Positions 1 through 11,652 of a stretch of 64,000 bases of DNA are shown in pieces. Below the pieces are notes generated by a model. It was not told where the DNA came from, made no database searches, and saw only the letters and a program-made list of their open reading frames with translations. This stretch comes from Macrobrachium rosenbergii (lineage: Eukaryota > Arthropoda > Malacostraca > Decapoda > Palaemonidae). The stretch lies in NCBI RefSeq assembly GCF_040412425.1, contig NC_089742.1:81851539-81915538 (forward strand). Reading direction: 5' to 3'. How positions within the stretch are numbered: position 1 is the stretch's first letter; each line of letters starts with the position of its first letter. The position numbers were made by a program, and so were the translations under genes.

Positions 1-817
1 TTCCTACCGCCCAATATGACGTCACTTATTCAGCCAATGGACCAGGGAGTTATTAGGGCGTTCAAGGCCCTATACACAAGGAATGCCCTGGCGAACCTGG
101 CTGCTTCCGTGGATGCTGCCCAAGAAGACGACAATTTCAACTTGAAGGCACACTGGTGGGCAGTACACAATTGCTACGTGCCTGCAAAATATCCACAAGG
201 CATTGGAAGAAATGAAGCCCACCACCATTAACGCCAGCTGGAAGAAGTTGTGGCCCGAGGTTGTTTACGACGACAAAGGATTTACACCTGCCGAAATCCA
301 ACACTCTGCAGTACAGAAAGCTGTGCAGTTGGCTGTGATCCTTGGAGGTGAGGGCTTTGCAGACATGACCACGGGCGACGTTGACGAACTTCTACACTGC
401 CACTCCCAGACACTAACTGACGAAGACCTTGAAGAGTTGACGAAGTCGGCGAGCGAAGAAGAAGCAGCAGCAGCGCAACAAGAAATAGAAGTTGTCTCCC
501 AAACTGGCTTGACTTTGGAACGGCTCGCCGGGCTCTGCAACCTGGCTAAGGAACTGCAAGAGCGGTCGCAGGAATGGGACGACGATATGGTTCGATCGGT
601 TCAATTCTGCAACATGGTCGATGACGTCATGGCCCCCTACAAGATGCTCTTCGACCGGAAAAAGAAGCAGCGGCAGCAATTGCCAATCACAATGTTTTTG
701 CAGCCTCGCAAAAAAGAGCCAGTTCCTGCTGCTGCTACTACAGTTACACCTTCAGAAACCGTGGAAGAAGTGGAAGAGGTGCCCCAGGAAATGGCACTGC
801 CGTCTGAAGAGACGTAA
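1..817 (+). pseudogene. Tigger/pogo-type DDE transposase, C-terminal part, frameshifted
   Basis: Frame 1 reads from base 1 through a block typical of the end of the Tigger/jerky DDE domain (TSLIQPMDQGVIRAF, then an AL.RNAL.NL stretch). Near 155-170 the homologous frame moves from frame 1 to frame 2: the expected IATCLQNIHKALEEMKPTT continues in frame 2 and runs to a TAA at 815-817. That is one inserted base (or two deleted) and disables the gene. The second segment carries the usual NASWKKLWPEVV motif and an acidic, glutamine-rich tail. The enzyme would cut and paste DNA at TA sites. The catalytic triad region lies left of the window. The family call is from recognised motifs; the frameshift is seen directly. 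Confidence 0.9.
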
Positions 818-1357
818 AATACAATTATTGACTGCGCAGTAAAAGTCATCATCACCTTCATCGTCATCATTTTTACTGCGCAGCAAATTCATCACCATCT
901 TCATTCAAGTTTTACTTCAACTTCTTTTGTGGTGAGTACAGTAACAGTCTTGATTTTTCTTTAAATCTTAAGTGTTACTGTACTGTATTACATGTAATAC
1001 AGTACAGTAACATGATACTGTATTGTATTACTGTATATATTATTACTGCATGTATACTGTATTCTTTAAAATTTAAAGCTTGCCGATCACGTCATATACT
1101 ATACCTACTTTACCGCAGTAAATTAGCCCCTGTTATATGGTACTGTAAACTTACCTAGCTACTGAAGTCATATTGCTTAACAGTTGTCCCTGTTATTAAT
1201 AAAGTAAAGGGTGGGCTGTTAAGAGTACAGGGAGGGTTTTAAAAAGTCCAAATACTGTACACGTTAAATAAATAAATATGCTGTTCGTACTTTGCGGAAT
1301 TTCAATTATCGCGGCCAGTCTTGGAACCTATCTCCCGCGATAAACGAGGGGTCACTG
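1..1357 (+). mobile_element. Tigger-family DNA transposon, 3' portion with terminal inverted repeat
   Basis: After the transposase stop comes about 540 bp of AT-rich non-coding sequence, ending in a Tigger-like terminal repeat at 1330-1357 (CCCGCGATAAACGAGGGGTC then ACTG), followed by TA at 1358-1359, the expected target duplication. The sequence just right of the TA is DIRS-like tyrosine recombinase on the minus strand (F1), so Tigger appears to have inserted into F1. The left terminus is outside the window. Confidence 0.82.
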
Positions 1358-1359
1358 TA

Positions 1360-1760
1360 TTCAGATGTTTAATTAAGTCAGTGATGTCTTGGTTTGAAGA
1401 CAGGTCTATTCCTCTGTGTTTAAAAACTGAACTCAACATCGCTCAGTAACCTTTGATGGTAGATGTTGTGAGTCCTTTCAATGTTCTCAGATGTAAAAGA
1501 AAATCTGCGATTTGGGCTACAGACGTTTGAGGAGATATTTTGCTCCCCGCACTACTTCCAGAAAACTGCCCACTTGGCTTGGTACACTGCAGAAGAAGAT
1601 TGTCGCCTGCACTTAGCAACAGCTTCTGCAGCCTTTCTTGAAAATCCTTTCGCTCTGACAAGCTCCCTGACAGTCTGAAGCCTGTCAGAGTGAAAGTGGA
1701 TAAGTCTTGATGGAATCGGAGCAAGTGCGGAGTTTGAGAAGATTTTTCTTCTGAGGGAGT
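1360..1760 (-). pseudogene. Tyrosine recombinase N-terminal part (F1)
   Basis: The minus strand encodes a segment (TLTGFRLSGSLSERKDFQER, then QIADFLLHLRTLKGLTTSTI) closely parallel to the start of the recombinase in F6 near 56.9-57.2 kb. In DIRS elements this protein replaces an integrase and inserts a circular DNA intermediate. Only the N-terminal, core-binding-type part is present, because the Tigger insertion at 1357/1358 removes the catalytic domain from the window. The reading frame shifts between 1680 and 1820. Confidence 0.72.
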
Positions 1761-2290
1761 AGCTTTGGGAAGTCCGTCAAAAGGCTCAGCAGATCGGGGA
1801 ACGACTCTTTGTGTGGCCAAAAGGGAGCTACTAAGGTCACAGACACGTTGTTGTGTGCGTTGAACTTCTTTAATACTTCCCTCACCATGCTGAAGGGAGG
1901 GCAGGAGTAGCGGTCAAGGTTCGACCAGTCTTGCAGCATTGCATCTGTCGCCCATGCTTACAGATCCGGAGCCGGCGAACAATACAGAGGAAGACGATGG
2001 GTCCTTGACATCGCAAACAGGTCTATCGAAGGCTTTCCCCACAGATTCCATAGGTCAGTGCACACCTGTGGACTGAGTGTCCATTCCGTCGGTAGGACCT
2101 GTTTGCCACAACTCAATTCGTCTGCAAGGACGTTCGTCCTGCCCTGAATGAAGCAGGTCACTAATTGGGTCTCGTTGCTCCTTGCCCATAGAAGAAAATC
2201 TTTTGTCGCTTCGTAGAGTGTAAAAGAATGAGTCCCTCCTTGATTCTTGATATAAGCTAGGGCGGTCACGCTGTCCGAATGGACTGCCAC
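1690..2290 (-). pseudogene. DIRS-like RNase H domain (F1)
   Basis: The minus-strand frame starts VAVHSDSVTALAYIKNQGG, followed by a VLADELS motif and a DLWNLWGKPSIDLFA block. The equivalent in copy F4 at 40.26-40.39 kb reads QVLADELSR and DLWNLWGKLTLDLFA, so the two copies support one another. Here the domain follows RT directly with no YxDD region between, which indicates an internal deletion. A frameshift lies near 1939-1958. Confidence 0.75.
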
Positions 2291-2810
2291 TGAGATCTGG
2301 GGATGTTTATCTCCTTAAGATGTAGCCATTTTGCTAGGGGAGTGAGTACCCGGGTAAAAACTTGAGGGGCCGTGGAGAGTCCGAAGCAAAGAGCCCGAAA
2401 CTGTAAGACTCTGTCCTGGAACGTGAATCTCAGGTACTTCCTGGAGTCCAGTTGAACTGGAGCATGGAAGTAAGCATCTTGCATGTCGATCGTAACCATC
2501 CAGTCTCAGAAGAGGTTCAGGGCACTGACGTCTAAGACAGGTCTCCATCCTCCTGATGACTTGGGAACCACGAAGAGGTGGTTGTAAAAAACCCCCCCAT
2601 GTTCACATCCTCAACTAATTCCACGGCTTTCTTTTCTAAAAGGGCTGATACTTCCCGAGATAGGGCCGAAAACCTCTGAGTCTACCGAGTAGGCTGTTAA
2701 GCTGATGGGAGAGGTTACTATGGAAGGTTTCTCCCTGAAAGGGATAGCATAGCCTTCTTTCAATATTTTCAGCACCCAAGGCTCCACATTTTTTCGTTCC
2801 ATTCTGTCCA
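2291..2810 (-). pseudogene. DIRS-like reverse transcriptase fragment (F1)
   Basis: Minus-strand frames give an N-terminal stretch (WVLKILKEGYAIPFREKPS near 2611-2780) and then the palm start VTIDMQDAYFHAPV, with KYLRFTF and CFGLSTAPQVFTRVLTPL. The YxDD catalytic box expected about 25 residues after the APQVF block is absent: the frame passes from WLHLKEINIP straight into RNase H. At least one frameshift lies near 2550-2610. The copy cannot encode an active polymerase. Confidence 0.82.
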
Positions 2811-3109
2811 GAAATGGGAAAGTCTTGCTACCACTGGAACACGGAGGATGGAGGACTTATTTTCGAGGTGCTGGCTTGTTATTGACTGGTCTGGAAGTTC
2901 GGAGGTTGGTTCTAGGTCAGGACTGGAAACGGCATCTGGAACTTCGAAAGGGCTGTTGCTGCAAGGGCGACGACATTCTGGTAGAAGTGTTGGAAGTAGT
3001 GGCTTGTGCGGGGAACTTAGTCCTTCTGGTGGACTGAGTGAGGAGGTCCTGAGTCAACTACTTCTGTAGTTCTACTGACACCAGCTCCAGGGTGTCCTGC
3101 GGAAACAGA

Positions 3110-5148
3110 CTATTCTTGTCCAGGGGGGGGCAAACAGGTGCGAAGACCGTTGCGATGGGGTAACTCCCTTTGCTGCAAACGAGCACCACAAATCTCGTTT
3201 CTTGAGGACGATCCTGTCCTGAAAATGGTTGCTAGTTCTAGTGCTCCATCTCTTATGGCTCTGTCAGCGCACCCCAGTCCTAGCCAGTCTTCAATTTTCT
3301 TGGCTAGAGCCCCTACTGTCCAGTCCAAAAAACTGAAGACCTCGAAGACTTTGAAGATGTCTTTCAATAAATGATCCAACTCTGAGGCTGTGAAAAGAAT
3401 TCTGGTCGACGAGAAGCATCTATGATACTGGAGAAGTCCCCTTGAGAGGAGGCAGAAACTCCCAAGGACGGAGCTTCTCCAGTTGCATAAGACAGATACT
3501 TCTGCCTTATCAAACGAGAGGGAAGAGAACAGAACACTGCCTTTCCGACTTCTCTCTTCTCTGCTAACCAGGCATCCATTCGGGTAAAAGCTTTCTTTGA
3601 CGACGACGATAACACCATACATAGAAGTTTGGCTGTACCTGTTGGTTGTCACATCAAGTAGGCTGAGCCCAGTGATGAAGGGACAGCTAAAGAGAAGAAT
3701 GACGGGTAGCAGACTAGGAAAAACCTGAGTAGTGCTGAGTAACTAGAAGAGGGCTGTTCCTCTTCTACAGGTTCCTCAACAGACAAAGCAGGTGATCATA
3801 GGGGTTCCACGGTCTCCTGCACTACGGGAGTTGGCTTTTGAAGAAGGTTCAACGCTTTATCAAGCCAAAGTTGTAGTGGCGCGAACGAGGGATCTTGGAT
3901 CAAAGACGGAAATTCTCTTGAAGAATCAACAGTAGGGAGAGCTTCGCGAGAGGTGCCCCAGGAGGCTGGATGCATGGGTGTTGGGAGCCCGCTCACTGTC
4001 AAAGCATACACGGACCCCCGTGACTCCTTTGAAGCAGTTGCGGTACTCGCAGACACTTGGCGCCCCAAGGATGGTGCTCGGCGAACTGATGTTGAAACTC
4101 CAAGTGGTCATACACTGGTTCTTCTAACTCAGAATTTGGGTGCCCATGGACTGGGAAAGTGGAAACTCCGCGCTCATGCGATGGGTGCTCAGCCAAAGTA
4201 CGCTCATATGATGTGTGCTCGGACACTGGGCGCCGCCAAGACGGACTGGCACACACTCTTTTGGGGTTGGAACGCACTTTCGCACCTGAATAGGAGCGAG
4301 AATCTCTTGCTGGCAACTCCCAAAACTACAAGAAGGGAGAGGGCTACTTTCTCTCTCTACCGCTCGCTTACGAGGTGGGGGTGAATCTGAATCCAAGGAA
4401 GCGCCCGGCCTTGTCAATGGCCTCGATATTTTTGTGAAATGTCCACTGCGCTTCTTTGATGTGGGAGAATCTGATTCAATTGAGGATAGGGCATGCACAT
4501 CCATACGAACACCTTTTCAATGGCATTCTTCTGCAGCCTGGGATCGAACAACAAGCTCGGATGAGAAGACGACTGCTTGTGGGCAAACCCCACCGACCTC
4601 CCATGGACTGCCAGTTTGCTTCCTCCCATGTGTGCAAGGGGAGTTGAGCAGGGACCTTGATCTAGGAGCATCAGTGGGACGAACAGCCGCCACCTCCACT
4701 GACACTTCACTCGACACTACACTATTAAATTTGTCCATTAGGACCTCAACAGAATTCCCCATCTGGGAAACTGTATTAACAAGTAAATTAAATTTTTGAT
4801 CTACCTGTGCTTCTAAGCTGGCAATGGCATTGGGTTCAGCAAAATGAGAGCTAGGTAATGGAATGACATGAAAAGCTGGGGGACTGGAAATGGTAGAGAA
4901 AGTTGTCCCAGGTGTTGAAGGGATAGGCATAACATCAATAACAACCCCTGGAGAATGACCTGTACTAGTGGAAACCTTAGTTTCGGCCCTAGCTGTAGCT
5001 TTTCTAATTTGGTCACGCTGCAATTTGTCCAAGTGTGTTTGTAAAGTAAAGTCTTCCATTTCCCCCTATCCCAGTCCTCACATTTGTCACTATTCAAATC
5101 TGGAGAACAAATTTGTTCCCTACAAGTACTACAAATGGTATGTGTCAT
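3110..5148 (-). pseudogene. DIRS-like gag region (F1)
   Basis: A minus-strand ATG at 5148 opens a short Cys-bearing N-terminus (TICSTCREQICSPDL, then CEDWDRGKWKTL), matched by F6 near 60.4-60.5 kb. The following 180-codon frame (4517-5059) is Ser/Pro/Thr-rich with a coiled-like stretch (IASLEAQVDQKFNLL). From about 4500 to 3900 it becomes repetitive, with reiterated HxxSERxxSE-type peptides encoded by a GCGCTC/GTGCTC-rich DNA repeat. The 3110-3652 part aligns with F6 (FKVFEVFSFLDWTVGAL). Several frameshifts are present. Presumed to package element RNA. Confidence 0.62.
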
Positions 5149-5414
5149 ATTTTACAGAAGTGAGTCTAGTTTTGCAGCCTTTGCTGCAATGCCTAATGCT
5201 GGATAAACTAGTCAGACATCATGGTCCAAATACCAATTAAACAAGTTACAATCGAAGATAAAAATCCAAATTCTGGCTAAGCTAAATAGCTGCGCTATCA
5301 AAAGCAAAGTACTTCACCAAAGACGATCTCCAACCATCCAGCGAAAAAGAATCAAGAACTGCTAATGACTGGTGTTCAGTCATCAACTGGCAGAAATGAA
5401 TTGAGCTCTTTAGC

Positions 5415-5565
5415 TACATTGTACCTATTCTTCCCCGACAGTGGACAGGGCAGCATACCTACACCCAAAACAAAAGAGCGCTACCACGAATTTCGAATTG
5501 CTGCGTAAAGTAAAAACTATAGCTATGTAATTTGATAAGTTACTTATATAAAAGTAATATTTTGT
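5415..5565 (-). repeat. Terminal inverted repeat, right end of F1
   Basis: Contains the family signature TACCTATTCTTCCCC, then ACACCCAAAACAAAAGAGCG, and ends CTATAGCTATGTAATTTGA with TAAGTTACTTATATAAA. The reverse complement matches the left end of F6 at 55315-55490 and other family termini. Confidence 0.75.
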
Positions 5566-5671
5566 ACTCCTGTACAAAACATTACTCTTCTCTACACAAG
5601 AAAATTATTATATAAATCAAGAAAATGTAATGCATATCATGAGTTTCAAAACTTATGCCATTTATACTTAC

Positions 5672-5780
5672 TTTTCCCAGTAAATGATTATGATCCAGAC
5701 AAATTTCCTTAATGACAAGAGATTCTCCATCAGTGGACGGCATAATTTTCAGCTTCCATGGGCATCTTATTGTGGAGTTT
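5672..5780 (-). CDS. Exon 2 of a FAR1/ZSWIM3-like zinc-module gene
   Basis: Not visible as an ATG-initiated ORF. The minus strand here reads 36 clean codons beginning NSTIRCPWKLKIMPSTDGES and ending DHNHLLGK, bounded by an AG acceptor (after TTTTTCACTATTAAAG) and a GTAAGT donor at 5671-5666. The first base completes a codon split by the upstream exon (5997-6248), which ends two bases into a codon, so the junction is in frame. The CPWKLKI...EICLDHNH pattern supplies the second Cys and the His-x-His of a C-C-H-H WRKY/GCM1-type zinc fold, as in FAR1 and ZSWIM3-like proteins and some MULE transposases. The domain call is inference. An alternative acceptor 15 bases downstream (AATAAG) keeps the frame. 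Confidence 0.72.
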
Positions 5781-5996
5781 CTTTAATAGTGAAAAATACG
5801 GACATCAAAATTAAATTCACATAAATCTTCCCACAAAACAATTATTTTCTGATATGTTCTATACACGGGGCAAAGTTTTCAAGAAAAATAATCTACCTAT
5901 TGCAGTTATTTCAGAAATGATCTGTAGAGAAAATTCAAGCTCCTAAGACCTTTATTTTAAGAGCAACAAAATTCAACAAAAATTATCTATACTTAC

Positions 5997-6248
5997 TGCT
6001 GTGACTCTTTTATTAACTTCTTGGGTTTTTCAGAAGAAATGAAGCCACACTCATATACCACATAAGCATACTTCAAGGATGGTTTGATCATTCTGCTGGA
6101 TAACTTTGCAAATGCATCAATTGATCTTGAATTCCGGATCCTAATACTGCTATGACCATCATCTTTCAGTTTCTCCAAGTAAATACTCCACTCATCAAAG
6201 GATTGAAAAATGCTTCCTTCTTTAAGCAATGACATTGATTCCACATTC
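5997..6248 (-). CDS. Exon 1 (internal) of a FAR1/ZSWIM3-like zinc-module gene
   Basis: Open minus-strand frame with a pyrimidine-rich acceptor (poly-T then GTGAAAAAATAG) just upstream at 6249-6250 and a GTAAGTAT donor at 5996-5991. The peptide contains IFQSFDEWSIYLEKLKDDG, a stretch of basic and Ser residues, and YAYVVYECGF, the order seen in ZSWIM3-like N-termini (F..FDEW, then a Y..YxC block). The Cys would be the first zinc ligand, with the others in the next exon 216 bp downstream. It lies in host sequence just right of F1. It could be a host transcriptional regulator or a domesticated MULE-type transposase; no further exons were found. Confidence 0.72.
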
Positions 6249-6260
6249 CTATTTTTTCAC

Positions 6261-6277
6261 AAAAAAAAAAAAAAAAA

Positions 6278-6312
<35 letters not shown>

Positions 6313-6314
6313 AA
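6261..6314. repeat. Poly-A plus (AAAT)n microsatellite
   Basis: A run of A followed by about ten ATAA/AAAT units. On the minus strand it is the poly-T and TTTA tract just upstream of the 6249 splice acceptor, so its length could affect recognition of that exon. Confidence 0.9.
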
Positions 6315-6544
6315 ATATTAGTATAAATTTTCTAAAAATTTTATAAAATAGGGACAATATAAACACAAGCATATAAAAAAATATATATCAACAATAAAAA
6401 GCAGAATTACATGATACACTGAAAGGATGACAAAGAATTAAAATGTAAAGAACTGAATATCCTCCAAGTAGCATAATAATGAAAAATCATTATTATAACT
6501 TGTTAAAAACCTCGTACTTGAAATCAAAATTAGGTTTTCATGTA

Positions 6545-6865
6545 ATACATAAAATAAGAGAATAGAATACTGAATTTAGGCCAAAGGCCAAGAGCTGGAA
6601 CCTATGGGGACATTCAGCGCTGAAATGGAACTTGACAGTAAAAATGTTTGAAAGGTGTAACAATAGGAAAACCTTGCAATTGCAATATGAATCAATTGTT
6701 AGGAGAGAGTAAAAAAGTAAGATGGAAGAAAGAGAATATGAACGAAGGTACGCTAAAAGGGACGAAAGGGGTTGCAGCTGGGGGACGAAGGGACACAGCA
6801 AAGAACCTCAAGTAATGCCTAAAGTGCACTGTATTAGGTATACTGATAGCACTGCCCCCCAATGG
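6545..6865 (+). repeat. Decapod-type interspersed SINE-like repeat
   Basis: The stretch reads ATTTAGGCCAAAGGCCAAGA, then CATTCAGCGCTGAAATGGAA, a Gly/Arg-like run around GGGACGAAAGGGGTTGCAGC, and closes with AGTAATGCCTAAAGTGCACT and a short poly-C (CCCCCC). I recognise this as a repeat common in decapod transcripts and genomes (established knowledge, not searched here). No long ORF and only one copy in the window. Lies in host sequence left of F2. Confidence 0.6.
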
Positions 6866-7089
6866 GGATGGCATACACAGCTTGGTCTATAACATTACTA
6901 ATATTTGCCTTTGATACTGAGAACAGGTAGAAAATACCATAGCATAATTAAATGGCAGTGTAAACTGATGCTGCAAAGCATTATTAGGAGAAACTCCTAT
7001 ACAATTAATGTACCTTTATGCTCCCAACACTCTGTAGACCAGGCTTTCAAATTAAGGAAACCTACAGGGCTGCTCTTTCTTTTGGTTCA

Positions 7090-10000
7090 CGAAAAGATTA
7101 TACATGCTATGTCTTTAGGAAATGATCAACAGAAACAAAAATTCAAAATTTTGCTGGTAGCACTTCAATATAGTTTGTGTAGGTGATCAGACAGTCCCAC
7201 TAACGGAATACTGTATTGGAACGACCTAGCAGACAATCCTCATTCGTTTTATGCCTTATGTCCATCAGAGGGGAGGAGGGTGGGCTCTGATTTTGTAATT
7301 ACTTGGTAAGTATACATAAAACTTTATTTAATTATAAAAATGTCATCTTTATATAAGTAACTTACCAAATAATTACATAGCTGAATCCCACATTGACAGG
7401 TAGGATATATGGACTTAGTATTCTACTCCAAAACATCAAGTCATGTAAAGAATTTGAAATAGAAAAGTTGCTAGCATTGAATACAATGCTTGTCATTCCT
7501 TATCAGTTAAGAGAGCCTGCAGTATAAAACTGCAACTGGTTGTCGCTCAACTTAACTTGTAGTGTCATGACGTGGCAGTAAAGCCAAGGGTCACCTCTAC
7601 TTAAGTGGGAGCTTTATAGCAAAGGAGTACTTCGATGGCTACCAAAGCATCGGAGTTATCCGACAGCTAGCAAAACTTTAAAAGGTGCCGTTGCCCTGGG
7701 CACAGTACGAACATAAAAAGCAACCAGAAACACTGTCACCTACATTGAAATAACACCACAACCCATCCACTGAGAGTGGTGGGTGCTCTATACCTCGCTA
7801 GAAGGTGAAGAGATACTAGGAGAAAATCCTATGCTTTCTCCTGCCACACCAAACCAGTCACTATCCTGTGGTACTGCAGAATTTTAAATGCTATTTAGCT
7901 GGCACCAGGCAAGCCATGGAAGCTCATGGATTGGTATAAATACTGCTGGTGCAAAACTGTAGCTGGTGCAAGGCGAGCTGGGTGCCAGGCAAACTGGGAG
8001 CCAGCCAAGCTGCTGGGAGTTCGCGGACGTTGTAAGCTCTAAAGTTAGCACCAGACTGTAGCTGGAGCCTGGTGAGCTGAGCACCAGGGGAACCCAAAGC
8101 TCTGGGCACTGGGAGCTCTATAGCTGGGGCCACTTGTAAGTAAGTATACCTTAGCTTAACCTGACCACTGAGCTGATTAACAGCTCTCCTAGGGCTGGCC
8201 CAAAGGATTAGATTTATTTTACATGGGTAAGAACCAATTGGTTACTTGTAGCTGGTGCCAGGAGAGCTGGCAGCTCGAGGTACTAGAAGCTCTAAAGCTG
8301 GCGCCAGGAGAGCTGGGCGCCAGCGGAGCTAGTAGTTCGGGTTTCACTTCTTAAGACTGAGACACGAAGCACAATTATACTTCCAGTAGGTAAAACAGAA
8401 TGGAAGTAAGGGGCATATGTGCCTGTGAGACATAAAGGACAATTATACTTCCAGCAGGCCGATGCAGAATGAAAGTAAGGGGCATATGTGCCTGAAAGCT
8501 AAAGAAGTAGAGGCTGCTCTCATGTCCTCAGCATTCACTACAAGAAAGCAATGTTGTTCTGAATCTGAGAGTGTTTCGGAAATACAATCTCTTTAGGATG
8601 AAAGACACTGCGATCTTAGTCCAAGGGTGAGGAGGTTCTTGACCGAACATCAGAGGATAAGAAGGCCCTCTTGATTATCAAGTCCTGCCAGGTAATTACC
8701 TAAAAACTCCAATTGGATGAAGAGCTCTTTTCCCTTAGAGTTGGTGAGCGTTCCTGGGTGCTTGGAGCATGCGCTGGCGCCAGGCTGTAGCTGGTGTCAG
8801 GTGAACTGGACACGAAGCGAGTTAGGAATTTGGGAGCTGGATGGAGCTCCTGGAAGCCAGGGATGTCCATTAAGCTCTAAGGGAGAAAGAACAGATCCAG
8901 GTCTTGGATGAATCCTCATTCTTGGCTAAAATCAAAGGAAAAACGAGGAAAACGCATCCCTTACTTCTTAGCTGGGTGTGAAAAGGGCTTGAGAGGTCGT
9001 TGGAAGCAGATGAAAAAGCCAGATCTCTGTGCTTAACCAGAGATAAGCATAGATTGGTACCTCTTCAAGGAAAGCAAGAGATCCTAGATCTCAGAAACAA
9101 AGAGGTAATCTGCAGCAGAGTCTGAGACACCAGCTTTGGAAGACAACCACTAAGTCTGGGAGACGGAGGAGGAGGGTGACTTCTGAATCTTGTAGTAGCC
9201 CCTGCAATAAGTCTTGAAGACTCTTCGAGAGATAATCCTCTGGACAGTACAGCGCCTGTCTGGACAAGAGCAGACCACCCTCGGTATTATCTCTGAAGCT
9301 AGGCTGTCTGAGAAGACACGGTTTGGGGGAAAAGATCTTGGTCCACCAACAACCATAGCAGGTTCACATTACATATGCCAGAACGAGCTAAGAATGTAAC
9401 TGGGAACTGAGCCTGAGACTGTCTAGCGCTTCCTCAATCATGCTGAAGGTTCCTTGAAGAGGCAAACAGGTCCAAGGTTGGCTTGCTTCATACAATAATT
9501 AGATCCTGACAACTCAGGGGATCGAAAGATCATGATGGGAAGGACAAGCTTCTGATGGCCCAGTACATCCTTCGAAACTTAGTTCCCTGAATAAATCAAG
9601 TGACTAGAAGACTTGATTGATCTGTCAACAGACGAAGAATTCTGCTGTTTGTTCGAGAGGGAACGCTGGATCCAGCTTCCCTGCTTGAGTAGATGTGTTA
9701 GGACTGATATCATATCCAAATAGACTACCACAGTCTAGATATGAGCTAGGGTCAAGCAGTACTAGAGCCGTAAGAGAAACGCTTTAGCTCTCCAAAGTAA
9801 AAGGGAAGGTTCTGTTTTTCTTGGGGACAGAGTCCTGGACAAATTCCCGTTTTCTCAAGTGAGCTCCTTTGACCCAGATCTGAGGTGCGGAGAAGAAAAC
9901 TAGAACTAGGCTCAGCAGAAGGAATTCCCTTGCACAAGTCATGTTCGGACTGGGTTAAGAAACAACACAGAGGTGTCCGACTGTGCTTCCCTGTCCCAGT

Positions 10001-10315
10001 AAAGGAAACTGTCAAGAGCCTTCAAGCCCCTTTCCTTCGAAGGTAATGACGAAGTCAGTCGACATATAAAGACTGAAGTTATGCTCAGAGAAAAGGGGAA
10101 GTTAAATGCCGGAAGAACTGTCTGGATCATCTCCCTCTTGACCTTCATCTACTTTCTAAGAGAGAGAAATGAGGAACTGTGGTCATGCAGTTCGTCAGGA
10201 GCTGAGCACAAGAAAGTGTTGAGCGCCCTGAAACTAGTCGGAACAGCATCGTTTGGGAGCGATGGCCCGTTGCAACTTTGTGACTCTCAAAGTAGATGAG
10301 AGCACCAGAGATCTA

Positions 10316-10378
<63 letters not shown>

Positions 10379-10389
10379 TAAAAAAAAAA

Positions 10390-10420
<31 letters not shown>

Positions 10421-10620
10421 ATTGTCCGAGTCCGTACATGACAGGGCATGGAAACAGTTCCAGGCACCGAGCCTCTGGTAATGGGTGCTCTAACACTGGA
10501 CACTCAGACACTAGACTTTCAGTGAACGGTGTAAAGGCCCAACAAATTACTAAGCTGGTGCTGAATGGTCTCCAATGAAGCATAGGAGTGGACAAAACCG
10601 ATACAGAAAAGCAAAGAGGT
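7090..10620 (-). mobile_element. Decayed DIRS-like retrotransposon copy F2
   Basis: The left end (7097-7260) carries the family terminal repeat (AAATTCAAAATTTTGCTGGT, then TAGTTTGTGTAGGTGATCAG). It is followed by the internal complementary region at 7292-7390, a head-to-head pair of the termini (TAATTACTTGGTAAGTATAC and TAAGTAACTTACCAAATAAT). Recombinase and RNase H-like DNA on the minus strand spans about 8500-9780, and gag-like repeats rich in GGCGCCAG/GAGCTG span 7880-8340, 8760-8860 and 10440-10620. No frame survives longer than about 90 codons. The right end meets a pogo-like repeat at 10623. Confidence 0.6.
10321..10421. repeat. Poly-A and (AAAT)n microsatellite
   Basis: About 33 A residues followed by two blocks of (AAAT)n. 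It lies inside the gag-like part of F2 and produces only low-complexity reading frames. Confidence 0.95.
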
Positions 10621-11015
10621 ACAGTAAGCGGCCCTATATTCGCGGATTTCTCCATGGAACATATATATGCATTATTCGCTGAAAATTTGACTATTTGCAG
10701 TATTTTTCACTGAGAAATATTCACTAATTACTGTATTTTCATTTCATTTTCATGACTAAATGCACTTTTTGCAATAAAACTATTAAAATACTCAGGTAGT
10801 GCTCGAGCTACAATAATTTGATTTTGCAATGGGGTAAGCAATTAATACCAGTACAAGAATATTTATAAAATACTAATAAATTTCATGCGGGCACAGGCAG
10901 CAGTGTACAATCAGACAGCGAGAGAGACCAAATTACAATAGATCAACTTCTTTTCCACCTCTTTATCCAATCTTCTAGTTAAAAAAGTAACAGAGAATGA
11001 TAAAAGTATTGTTAA

Positions 11016-11615
11016 CCCTTTAACGCCAACTGGACGTATTTTATGTCAACGAAAATTGTCTGTCGGGTGCCAAGTGGACGTAAAATACATTGACTACAAA
11101 AAGTTTTGTTAAATATTCGCGGAAAAATACTTATAGGCCTAGTTGGCGAAAAATTTTAAATCTCGCACCTTGAGGGATGCTGGGAGTTCACGGATCATGC
11201 TGTTGTTTTGTTTACAAGCGTGATCTAGCTGTGCATGCACGAATTTCTTTCTTCTCCCACTAGAAAGCATCAGTGACGCATCTCAGAGATTCTTTCGTCA
11301 CTTTGTCGTAATTTTTGCACCGTTTTATATTAGCTGTTACATAAAGTTTTACATATGAAAATGTGCAAAATTTCATGTAGAATACAACAAAAAACAACCC
11401 ATGGTTGTAGCTTTTATCAGTTTTAAAATATTTTCATATAAATCACGATGTGCCAAAATTTAAACCTTCGGTCAACTTTGACTTGACCGAAATGGTCGAA
11501 AAATGCAATTGTAAGCTAAAACTCTTACATTCTAGTAACATTCAATCATTTACCTTCATTTTGAAACAAACAGAAAGTCTCTAGCACAATATTTCGATTT
11601 ATGGTGAATTTTTGG

Positions 11616-11652
<37 letters not shown>

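Larger units (their letters stand above)
1358..5565 (-). mobile_element. Decayed DIRS-like retrotransposon copy F1
   Basis: Reading from the right on the minus strand: terminal repeat (about 5415-5565), gag (5148 to about 3110), RT core (2810-2291), RNase H (2290-1690) and the start of the tyrosine recombinase (1760-1360), the last cut by Tigger. All coding parts are split by stops and frameshifts. The same order, with alignable text, occurs in F6 (55.3-60.9 kb) and F7. An internal deletion joins the RT palm directly to RNase H. Confidence 0.8.

Noticed and set aside
3953..4384. 143-codon plus-strand frame
   Set aside because: Antisense to the repetitive gag zone of F1; no recognisable domain.
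6166..6372. Minus-strand FIYLFIYLF frame
   Set aside because: Translation of the (AAAT)n repeat.
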